Below, piece by piece: positions 16,487 through 23,065 of a DNA stretch of 37,226 bases. The DNA lies in assembly GCA_016234595.1 (NCBI GenBank), contig JACRBG010000011.1:1-37226 (forward strand), in the 5' to 3' direction. How positions within the stretch are numbered: the stretch's first letter is position 1; each line of letters starts with the position of its first letter. The translations under genes and the position numbers were made by a program. This stretch comes from Chloroflexota bacterium (GTDB lineage: Bacteria; Chloroflexota; Anaerolineae; Aggregatilineales; J027). Under the pieces are notes generated by a model. It saw nothing but the letters and a program-made list of their open reading frames with translations, was not told where the DNA came from and searched no databases.

Positions 16487-17307
16487 CATTGGCCCAATGG
16501 TTATTATGCCAATCAAATGACCCGTCCGAAATCCAAGCCCACCTAAAAACGAACCTGCAAGCCTTGGGCTATGTGTTTTATGACCCCTTTGCAGGGGGGA
16601 CGGGCACCCCTGTTGGTTTGCAACAACGGACGCGGAGTTTTATTTCCCCGGCTCACGGGGGGTGGGTGCGGATGCTCTTTGCGCCGAATGAAGGCTGGAC
16701 GGATGAGGTTACACGCGACATTTTGGCGGGAAGGCCTGTTATTCGAGCCATCTATTTTTCGGGTGAACAGTTTGAAATCGGCACGGTCACGGATGGGATA
16801 ATAGGGCTGGTATCGTTTTTACGGACTGGGTTAACGGAAGCCGATTTGCAACGGGCGCTCGTTGCATCAAGTCAGGTCCACACCGCCTCGCCAGATGGGG
16901 GTAATTTGCCGTCAGAGTTGCAGAAATTTGCCGACGAGCAGGGTGTTGACGCCCAGCAGGTTGATAAAATGATGCAGAAAATGGCGGGGAGCGTTTTCAA
17001 AAAAATCGGCAGCGAGCAAGACGCCCAAACGCAGGCCAAATCTGCGATGGCCGGAGCAACCAAACAACCCGAAGTGGATTGGAATAGTCCGGCAGGCAAG
17101 GCCTTACTCGGTGTGATGGCGTGCCTGAGTGTGCCAGAAAAATGGTGGCAACCCGATTGGAAAACCTTGACGGGGGCCTATCAAGCGGCACGGCAATTGC
17201 AGCGTGACCCTAAATCGCCGATGTTGCCGGGGGATAAACAAGCGATGGCAGCTTTGCCAAATGCGTTGGATTTTACACCGTTGTATATGGGGAAAAAGAA
17301 TAGCTGA
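16483..17307 (+). CDS. Uncharacterised 274-residue protein, third gene of the acnA operon
   Basis: I do not recognise this protein. It is soluble with no signal peptide. Residues about 30-105 look like an alpha/beta domain (F-Y-D-P-F-A-G-G-T-G-T-P, then F-I-S-P-A-H-G-G-W-V-R-M-L-F-A-P and V-I-R-A-I-Y-F-S-G-E-Q). A helical, Gln/Lys-rich middle (about 140-190) follows, and the C-terminal segment is rich in Trp and Lys. Its ATG overlaps the stop of the GNAT gene, so translation is coupled. A role linked to the acetyltransferase is possible but not shown. Confidence 0.6.
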   Translation: MTLAQWLLCQSNDPSEIQAHLKTNLQALGYVFYDPFAGGTGTPVGLQQRTRSFISPAHGGWVRMLFAPNEGWTDEVTRDILAGRPVIRAIYFSGEQFEIGTVTDGIIGLVSFLRTGLTEADLQRALVASSQVHTASPDGGNLPSELQKFADEQGVDAQQVDKMMQKMAGSVFKKIGSEQDAQTQAKSAMAGATKQPEVDWNSPAGKALLGVMACLSVPEKWWQPDWKTLTGAYQAARQLQRDPKSPMLPGDKQAMAALPNALDFTPLYMGKKNS

Positions 17308-17374
17308 TTTTGGCACACGGAGATAAATCCGCCGTGCTGAATTTAGGTTAAAAACCGCCGAATTGAAATCATAT

Positions 17375-17872
17375 TTATTCGTCTTTGCTCTTGGCAAACA
17401 GGCTCATCCACTCATCTACCTCTTTGGGTGACAAGCGCGGATTGGCTTTTTTGCTAACGGCTTGTTGGGCGGCTTTGATTTTCGGATTAACCTTAGGGGT
17501 AGCCTTCAACTGCGGGGCGAAATCATGCGAAGAAATGCAGCGCATCCCCACGATTTTAGCAATATCCGTAACCTCGGTATCTGATGAAATGACAATCCAA
17601 CTGGCCGGGTCTTCGGTGCGGCGAATAATATCGCGCATGACAGCATCGGCGCTACTATGTTCGGATGCAAATTTTGCGATGACACTGTGGGTTGAAAGAC
17701 GGGTTGATACTTCTCCCGGTAGGCCATGATCGAAAACGACCACCACACGCTTACCTACCCGACTGCTGAAACTCCGCAATTTCAGCACTAACTTGGCCTC
17801 GTCATCGGGGTCATCTAGCTTGAGGTCAGGCAGTTGGGCAATGAGATTATGCCCATCAATCAGGTATGGCAT
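17375..17872 (-). CDS. YacP-like NYN-domain ribonuclease
   Basis: The 165-residue protein begins Y-L-I-D-G-H-N-L-I, the signature of YacP/Rae1-type NYN (PIN-like) nucleases. Further acidic positions follow: V-V-V-F-D-H-G, S-S-A-D-A-V-M and V-I-S-S-D-T-E-V. These match the four metal-binding acids expected. The Lys-rich tail (about 120-165) is extra and could bind RNA. Bacillus Rae1 cuts mRNA in the ribosome; the role here is inferred from fold only. AAAAGGATTTTAACG precedes the ATG. It is transcribed alone, converging on the acnA operon. Confidence 0.8.
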   Translation of the reverse strand: MPYLIDGHNLIAQLPDLKLDDPDDEAKLVLKLRSFSSRVGKRVVVVFDHGLPGEVSTRLSTHSVIAKFASEHSSADAVMRDIIRRTEDPASWIVISSDTEVTDIAKIVGMRCISSHDFAPQLKATPKVNPKIKAAQQAVSKKANPRLSPKEVDEWMSLFAKSKDE

Positions 17873-18014
17873 CGTTAAAATCCTTTTAGTCTATTTACCC
17901 CAGTATAGCAAATTCAGTTTAAAACCCCATGAGCAATTTTAAGAACCTGTACATTTGTTCTGAAATTGATTACCATTAGCATAATTGAAATTAAAAATAA
18001 CAGGGATTGCAACG

Positions 18015-18689
18015 ATGCGGCGGTATGGGTGGATAGTCATTTTGCTGGTGGCAGTGCTGGGTGGTGGGGCGCTAGTGCTTTTGGCGCTCGACAAGCCCGA
18101 ACAAACTACCCTTGAAGCGAATGTCATGAGCAGCGATTTGGACGTGCCTGCGATTGGCTTTGCGCAGGTAGCGGATGAGTATGAATGGCAGTTCCCGCAA
18201 GATTTTGGGCCACATCCCAATTATCAGCGCGAACAATGGGAAATTCAATCGGGTGAGGATTGCGAATTCGCCTTTACTGTCCTGTTTGATCGAGCCAGTT
18301 TTGTGGCCGAGGCTTTTGCACCCCAACGCGAATCGGCGTGGGCTATGCACAGCATTATGCAAGGCCAGTTCACCTTCACGGACAAACAAGCGGAGCAAAA
18401 TAGTGCGACCACGCTGACCAGTCGCGTTGCGCTTGGGTTGGCGGGGGCGGATGAACAGCACGTTTGGCTTGAAGATTGGGCATTCAATTGGACGAATGGC
18501 ACGCTGATGGCTGCGGGTGAAGATGCGCGGTTGGAATTGACCCTAACCTTTGGAGATGAAGCCATACCTGCGATAAAAGATGGATGGTATGCATATAGGA
18601 TAACGGGCGAGGGAAATGGGCAAGTCCAATATGGGGAACAATCGCAGGATGTGGCCTGTCCAATAAGTTTGATCCATCGTTTCCAATAA
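18015..18689 (+). CDS. Membrane-anchored half-size CrtC/AttH lipocalin-like protein
   Basis: The protein has 224 residues from ATG 18015 (AGGG upstream). ATG 17985 would add ten residues with a weaker site. An N-terminal helix (Y-G-W-I-V-I-L-L-V-A-V-L-G-G-G-A-L-V-L-L) anchors or exports it. The mature part has F-P-Q-D-F-G-P-H-P-N-Y-Q-R-E-Q-W-E, A-F-T-V-L-F-D-R, H-S-I-M-Q-G-Q-F-T-F-T-D and V-W-L-E-D-W. These follow the N-terminal domain of the CrtC/AttH (COG5621) family in order. The usual second lipocalin domain is absent, and the normal E-W-W-Y is E-Q-W-E. It is probably a ligand-binding relic or divergent member, not a carotenoid hydratase. Confidence 0.5.
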   Translation: MRRYGWIVILLVAVLGGGALVLLALDKPEQTTLEANVMSSDLDVPAIGFAQVADEYEWQFPQDFGPHPNYQREQWEIQSGEDCEFAFTVLFDRASFVAEAFAPQRESAWAMHSIMQGQFTFTDKQAEQNSATTLTSRVALGLAGADEQHVWLEDWAFNWTNGTLMAAGEDARLELTLTFGDEAIPAIKDGWYAYRITGEGNGQVQYGEQSQDVACPISLIHRFQ

Positions 18690-18704
18690 AACTACGAGTG
18701 CATC

Positions 18705-18962
18705 ATGGCGCAAAAAAGTTCACTTCAAAAGCTATTGGATTTCTTAGATCGTTTAGAGGACGAGGGCTTGTGGTATCACCTAACACATAGCCGCCCTGAA
18801 ACGATCTGCGTGTTTATTGATATTCCCGGCGAACGGTGGGAAGTTGAGTTTTTTGCAGATGGGCATATTGAATTCGAGCGGTTTAGGAGTTCAGGTGACC
18901 TTGAGGATGAGAGCGTCCTAGAACAGTTTATGAAACTGTATACAAAAGAATCTGGCGAGTAG
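18705..18962 (+). CDS. Small acidic protein, first of a tandem paralogous pair
   Basis: This 85-residue protein has a short amphipathic helix (S-L-Q-K-L-L-D-F-L-D-R-L-E) and then a compact beta motif: S-R-P-E-T-I-C-V, then I-P-G-E-R-W-E-V-E-F-F-A-D-G-H-I-E-F-E-R-F and S-S-G-D-L-E-D-E. I recognise the G-E-R-W-E-V-E-F-x-x-D-G core as a widespread uncharacterised small family, sometimes resembling toxin-immunity proteins. No toxin gene is adjacent. The next gene is a clear duplicate six bases downstream. The ribosome binding site is weak. Confidence 0.7.
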   Translation: MAQKSSLQKLLDFLDRLEDEGLWYHLTHSRPETICVFIDIPGERWEVEFFADGHIEFERFRSSGDLEDESVLEQFMKLYTKESGE

Positions 18963-18968
18963 AAGATT

Positions 18969-19250
18969 ATGTCTCGTAAAAATTCATTTCAAAAACTGCT
19001 AGATTTTGTGGGCCGATTAGAGAAGGAAGGCCTGTCATATCGCTTGGATCGTTTTCGCCCAGAAACTATTTGCGTCTGTGTAGATGTGCCGGGAGAACGA
19101 TGGGAAGTTGAGTTTTTTACCGACGGGCATATTGAATTTGAGCGGTTTATTAGCTCTGGTGAATTAGTGGGCGAGACTGAACTCGAAAAAGAGTTGGAAT
19201 TATTAGAAACATACGAGAGCAACGATGACGACAACAATACTCAACCGTGA
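18969..19250 (+). CDS. Small acidic protein, second tandem paralogue
   Basis: This 93-residue copy shares the helix (S-F-Q-K-L-L-D-F-V-G-R-L-E) and the R-P-E-T-I-C-V / P-G-E-R-W-E-V-E-F-F-T-D-G-H-I-E-F-E-R-F core with its neighbour. Its tail has diverged into a long Glu/Asp/Asn-rich end. The last 26 bases overlap the start of the glycosylase gene in another frame, so the tail composition may partly reflect that overlap. Function unknown. Confidence 0.7.
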   Translation: MSRKNSFQKLLDFVGRLEKEGLSYRLDRFRPETICVCVDVPGERWEVEFFTDGHIEFERFISSGELVGETELEKELELLETYESNDDDNNTQP

Positions 19251-19827
19251 TTTTTATACCCGAAATGCGTGTGTTGTGGCGCGGGAATTGCTCGGCGCGA
19301 GGTTAGTGCGAAGGATTGATGGACAGCAAGTGGCGGGGTTGATTGTTGAAACGGAGGCCTATACGGGGGTGAACGACTTGGCTTCGCATGGGCGATTGAA
19401 ACGTACCCCCCGTAATTTGCCGATGTATGAGAAGCCCGGTCATGCCTATGTGTATCTCACTTATGGGATGCACTGGTTGTTGAATGTGGCCTGTGAACCA
19501 GAGGGCCACCCGGCGGCGGTGTTGCTGCGAGCGATTGAACCGATTGAGGGGCTAGATGTGATGGCAAGCCGTCGGCCTAATCGCCCCGCTAAAGAATGGA
19601 CAAGTGGGCCAGCCCGATTGACCTTGGCAATAGGGGTGGATGGTAAACAAAATCGGGTGGATATGACCGGGCAAGAAGCTGGTTTGTGGATTGAAGCAGG
19701 TTCTCCGGTTGAGGATGCGAAGGTCAGCACTGGCCCACGCATCGGGTTGGGTAAACGAGTGCCGGAGCCATGGTTTAGTATGGCATGGCGGTGGTGGATT
19801 AGCGATAATCCCTATGTATCACGTTAG
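19225..19827 (+). CDS. DNA-3-methyladenine glycosylase (AAG/MPG family)
   Basis: The 200-residue enzyme removes alkylated purines (3-methyladenine, hypoxanthine, ethenoadenine) in base excision repair. The family core is intact: F-Y-x-R-x-x-x-x-V-A-R-E-L-L-G, the catalytic Glu in V-E-T-E-A-Y, S-H-G, G-x-A-Y-V-Y-L-T-Y-G-M-H-W-L-L-N-V and L-L-R-A-I-E-P. Length is normal. The ATG lies inside the last codons of the preceding small gene, so expression is probably coupled to it. A terminal R-x-W-W-I-S-D-N-P-Y-V-S-R is as expected. Confidence 0.92.
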   Translation: MTTTILNRDFYTRNACVVARELLGARLVRRIDGQQVAGLIVETEAYTGVNDLASHGRLKRTPRNLPMYEKPGHAYVYLTYGMHWLLNVACEPEGHPAAVLLRAIEPIEGLDVMASRRPNRPAKEWTSGPARLTLAIGVDGKQNRVDMTGQEAGLWIEAGSPVEDAKVSTGPRIGLGKRVPEPWFSMAWRWWISDNPYVSR

Positions 19828-19862
19828 GCAAGGGCAAAAATAGTGAAAGGTTGCGAGGGTCA

Positions 19863-20474
19863 ATGGAAGGGGAAGTGCGCGTTAGCTGTGGCTCAATGTG
19901 CCGCTTTACGGTAGATGGGAGCTATTTGCTGCTGCTGAATCGCAACCGCCGCCGCAAAGGAATTTATGAATTGTCGCCAGTGGGTGGGGCAATTCAGGTG
20001 AATGATCTACAAACGTTGGCCCAATTTGGGGCCCGTTTAGAAACACCCGGCACACACGATCTGCGTCTATTGATGAAATCGGAACATTTAGAGGCGTTTG
20101 GGGTGTGGTTCCGTAAAAGGAAAGAACGCGAACTTGACCCTTTCCGTGAAATCCGGGAGGAGCTAGTGGATGAGAGCGAACTCTTAGCCACGCTGCGTCC
20201 CGAAGATTTACGCATGGATTTTGTGAAAATGCTGCAAGATAGCAAAGCCACTATGCGACAGGGCATGACAGGCATCTTTACCCATTATTTTTTTGAGGTT
20301 TTTGAGGTAAAGGCCCGATCCGCCGATATTTTGTTGCGACTCAAAAATCCGCCGATTAATTCAGGGGCCGTATTGTTGGATGAGGCCACCGCACGCAAAG
20401 GCGAAGCGTTGAAATTACGCTTTGACGGCGAAGAGCGCACGGTGGGCTTGAACACAACCTATTTATTTACGTGA
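19863..20474 (+). CDS. SMODS-associated-NUDIX-like protein
   Basis: The protein has 203 residues from ATG 19863 (GAGGG just upstream); TTG 19851 is a poorer start. The order C-G-S-M-C-R-F, Y-L-L-L-L-N-R-N-R-R-R, S-P-V-G-G-A-I, D-L-R-L-L-M, L-x-x-F-x-x-W-F-R-K-R-K-E-R-E and R-E-I-R-E-E-L-V-D-E follows the SMODS-associated NUDIX family. In that family the NUDIX box is split by a long insert before the R-E-x-x-E-E-L part. Those proteins usually accompany nucleotide-cyclase defence (CBASS-type) genes. No SMODS cyclase or effector is visible here, so this is an orphan. Its last 12 bases overlap the end of the convergent NTR-like gene. Confidence 0.6.
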   Translation: MEGEVRVSCGSMCRFTVDGSYLLLLNRNRRRKGIYELSPVGGAIQVNDLQTLAQFGARLETPGTHDLRLLMKSEHLEAFGVWFRKRKERELDPFREIREELVDESELLATLRPEDLRMDFVKMLQDSKATMRQGMTGIFTHYFFEVFEVKARSADILLRLKNPPINSGAVLLDEATARKGEALKLRFDGEERTVGLNTTYLFT

Positions 20475-21077
20475 GGCGCGGCTGACCATGACGACACTCC
20501 CCAGTAGCACAGGGGCAAATAACAGACCGAGACATAATTGGGATGTCCCCCCTGTGTCTACCTTACCTCCCGAAGCAATTTCCTCTGGCTCGGCAGTGCC
20601 AGCAAAGCTTATGTCCGGCGGAATGGGTGGTTGCCCCACGGTATCAATCACGGTTTGAATATTTTCAGGGCTGGCACTGGCGACGGCATCAAATTGACTG
20701 GCATAGAAGGCGGTCAATTGACCACTGTGGGGATCACCAGAGGCGAATAAGATAATATGGTCGCCGACATAGACCATCGAGAGACACATCGAGCTATCGC
20801 CAAAATTGCTGACGGTGAGGGTGTTTGGCCCACCGCCCCCTTTGAAATATTGGTCAACTTCAATGGTGGCGGTCAGAGGAAAGACAGTAGAGTTGGCTTC
20901 CACCACGCGCCCTTCCAAAACAATCGGGGCGAAACCAACCCGATCTTCAAGAGTGTAATTGGGTAAACCACCGGGAGGCTGGGTACAGGCATAAGCGGTT
21001 GGGGTGGAATGCGTCAAAAGTAATAAACCTGTTAGCAAAAATGTAACCGCAATCAATCTAAAAAACCAAGTTTTCAT
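20463..21077 (-). CDS. Secreted NTR/TIMP-like domain protein with C-terminal membrane anchor, copy 2
   Basis: The 204-residue protein has a signal peptide ending T-A-Y-A, so the mature chain starts with Cys (C-T-Q-P-P). A beta domain follows: A-P-I-V-L-E-G-R-V-V, A-T-I-E-V-D-Q-Y-F-K-G, S-S-M-C-L, V-G-D-H-I-I-L-F-A-S. The leading Cys, the 'y.KG' strand and the later Cys pattern resemble netrin/TIMP-type (NTR) folds. A hydrophobic helix (C-L-G-L-L-F-A-P-V-L-L-G-S-V-V-M-V) plus R-A-S-R-K anchors it. GAGGGAA precedes the ATG. It is 13 bases from its paralogue. Confidence 0.55.
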   Translation of the reverse strand: MKTWFFRLIAVTFLLTGLLLLTHSTPTAYACTQPPGGLPNYTLEDRVGFAPIVLEGRVVEANSTVFPLTATIEVDQYFKGGGGPNTLTVSNFGDSSMCLSMVYVGDHIILFASGDPHSGQLTAFYASQFDAVASASPENIQTVIDTVGQPPIPPDISFAGTAEPEEIASGGKVDTGGTSQLCLGLLFAPVLLGSVVMVSRASRK

Positions 21078-21090
21078 TAGTTCCCTCGCT

Positions 21091-21702
21091 CTATAAATTG
21101 GCCCGTCGTTTCACCACAACTATACCCATAAACATCGGTAAAAAACCGGCTAGGCAAAGTTGCAAAAGGCCGGAAAAATCATCCCGTTCGGATGAATCAG
21201 ACGTTGGTGCATCGGGTACAGGGGATGGGGTAAGGGTGACATCAGGAAAAATCGGCTCCTGACCTGTAATGGCGACAATTTGTTGGATATTCTCTTCGGT
21301 GACGGGGACGGTTGCATACTCCCCTAAATAAAACGCCGCAAGTTCATCCGCTTGCCATTCACCAACAAAAATGATGACAGGTCCGCCGATAAATAAGGGG
21401 GCTTGGCACATGGCTCCATCGCCATAATGTACCCCTGTCATAATGGCAGGGCCATTCCCTTTAAAATAGCGATGCACTTCGATCGTGGCGGTGTTACCCG
21501 GCCCGGTGCTAATCACTGTGCCCTCTAATACTAGGGGGGCGCGGCTAACTCGATCTTCAATGCTGTATTGAATGGGCGGTGGGCCGGGGTTGGTGGAAGA
21601 GGTTGGAGTACAGGCATAAACTTTTTGGGGGGAATGAGCCAACGCAAACAAGCCTATCAGCAAAAATGCGACGGCGCTTAATCTGGAAAACCAAGTTTTC
21701 AT
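21091..21702 (-). CDS. Secreted NTR/TIMP-like domain protein with C-terminal membrane anchor, copy 1
   Basis: Paralogue of the gene that follows it: both begin M-K-T-W-F and have a signal peptide followed by A-C-T, a beta domain with A-P-L-V-L-E-G-T-V-I and A-T-I-E-V-H-R-Y-F-K-G, then M-C-Q and a C-terminal hydrophobic helix ending K-R-R-A. The start is ATG 21702 (203 residues) with GAGGGAAAG upstream; an in-frame TTG at 21717 lies before the binding site. The two genes form an operon produced by tandem duplication. Function unknown; the NTR resemblance is by pattern only. Confidence 0.55.
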   Translation of the reverse strand: MKTWFSRLSAVAFLLIGLFALAHSPQKVYACTPTSSTNPGPPPIQYSIEDRVSRAPLVLEGTVISTGPGNTATIEVHRYFKGNGPAIMTGVHYGDGAMCQAPLFIGGPVIIFVGEWQADELAAFYLGEYATVPVTEENIQQIVAITGQEPIFPDVTLTPSPVPDAPTSDSSERDDFSGLLQLCLAGFLPMFMGIVVVKRRANL

Positions 21703-21781
21703 GATGCTTTCCCTCAAAAATATTCAATTTTGTTGTGGGTAAGACGCATGAAAGGGGAAAATAGTTCCGACGGGGTAAATC

Positions 21782-21805
21782 AAAAAGGGTGTGCCCTAGA
21801 CACCC
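21782..21805 (-). terminator. Intrinsic terminator of the L,D-transpeptidase gene
   Basis: On the minus strand GGGTGT (21805-21800) pairs with ACACCC (21792-21787), then T5 (21786-21782). It lies 21 bases after the transpeptidase stop at 21827. Confidence 0.8.
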
Positions 21806-21826
21806 CCTATCGCTTAAATGCTTGGT

Positions 21827-22897
21827 TTATTCGCCGCGATATTCACCGCTTGACCAGACGTGGACGTAGGGCAGAGTATAACCGCCGTCCTCGCTCCATT
21901 TATAAACCCAGTGGGAATCGGTAATGCTCATATTGACGCAGCCATGACTGTGGCGATAACCGAAACCATCATGCCAATAGGTGCCATGAATGCTGATGGA
22001 ATTATCGAAGTAGAGCGTCCACGGCACATTTTCTAGACTATAGAAGTCGGTTTGACCTTCGGCGCCGCTCATGGGGCCATTACGCAGGCGTGTCCATGTT
22101 TGGAACGTGCCCTCATTGGTACTCCATTCGGGTAGACCGCTGGAAATGAGGGTGGCAAACACGGGGGTATCGTCTTCATAGGCGACCAAGACCTGCTCAA
22201 AAAGGTCAACGGCAAACCAACGGCCTTTAACACCTTCAGGACGGTCAATATAGAGCACCTTGCCGACATAAATTTGTTTGACCCATGCATCGGGGCCAAT
22301 TAGATACCAGTTGTAGCCATTGACGACCACCGTCGCAAAAATGTTGACACGGGTATATTTTTCGAGACGTTCGGCATCGGGATTTTCAGCATAGCCGGGG
22401 GCGGTCGCGGGTTTGACGGGATAGACAATCCACGCCATCGTATATTTCGAGTCAGGATTGACGAATACACCGGAATAACTGCTCGGACGGGTGATAGCGG
22501 TATCGCTTTCACGCACCCATTCGCCTTCGTTGATTTTAATCCAGCCGTCTTGTTGGCCTTCAGCCGAGACATAATTGAAACCTGCCGCGATGGTGCGAAT
22601 GACCGACCCATTGGGGGCGTTAAAGACTTCGGTGCCGTTGGGATTGTTTAAACGGCGGAAGGCAAAGCGACTGATTTCCCCTTCGTCCGGCGGAAGTTGG
22701 CGGGCATCGGGTTCTTTGTGGAGCAGCATTTCGTCCAATAGGGCTTGATATTGCAACACGGGCAGACCCGCACGGCAGCCCCCTCCATTGGGGTTATCCA
22801 GACAGCCATCAGCACGAGCAGGGGTTATAGGCAGGGCCGCAATAGTTAAACTTACAATAAAAACTGTGGTCAATGTGAGCAGCAAAAACCGTTTCAT
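21827..22897 (-). CDS. Secreted L,D-transpeptidase (YkuD) with SH3-like N-terminal part
   Basis: The protein has 356 residues from ATG 22897, where a clear signal peptide (K-R-F-L-L-L-T-L-T-T-V-F-I-V) starts and GGAG lies upstream. The longer in-frame extension has no such features. After an SH3-like region (about 80-160), the YkuD domain occupies the C-terminal 150 residues: I-H-G-T-Y-W-H-D, then the catalytic S-H-G-C-V-N-M. The enzyme makes 3-3 peptidoglycan crosslinks or attaches proteins to the wall. It stands alone, bounded by its own terminator. Confidence 0.9.
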   Translation of the reverse strand: MKRFLLLTLTTVFIVSLTIAALPITPARADGCLDNPNGGGCRAGLPVLQYQALLDEMLLHKEPDARQLPPDEGEISRFAFRRLNNPNGTEVFNAPNGSVIRTIAAGFNYVSAEGQQDGWIKINEGEWVRESDTAITRPSSYSGVFVNPDSKYTMAWIVYPVKPATAPGYAENPDAERLEKYTRVNIFATVVVNGYNWYLIGPDAWVKQIYVGKVLYIDRPEGVKGRWFAVDLFEQVLVAYEDDTPVFATLISSGLPEWSTNEGTFQTWTRLRNGPMSGAEGQTDFYSLENVPWTLYFDNSISIHGTYWHDGFGYRHSHGCVNMSITDSHWVYKWSEDGGYTLPYVHVWSSGEYRGE

Positions 22898-23026
22898 ACG
22901 GGTTCTCCGATAAAATTCCATAGCCAACAAGAATTCTTGAATACTAGATACTATAGCACGGGCCAAGCTTACTTTTCCAACGCAAGCGCGGCGTTTGGAT
23001 GACGATGGGGCAATCATAAAGCAGAA

Positions 23027-23052
23027 GGGGCGCATCATTTGAGAAACGCCCC
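23027..23052 (-). terminator. Probable terminator of the methionine operon
   Basis: GGGGCG and CGCCCC form a six-pair GC stem around a 14-base loop, 14 bases after the stop at 23066. The following TTCTGCTTT is only a weak U-tract. Confidence 0.45.
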
Positions 23053-23065
23053 ACGAAAAATCGAG

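Noticed and set aside
22898-23038. N-terminal extension of the L,D-transpeptidase to 23038
   Set aside because: It would place 47 non-conserved residues before a clear signal peptide and overlaps the hairpin after the methionine operon.
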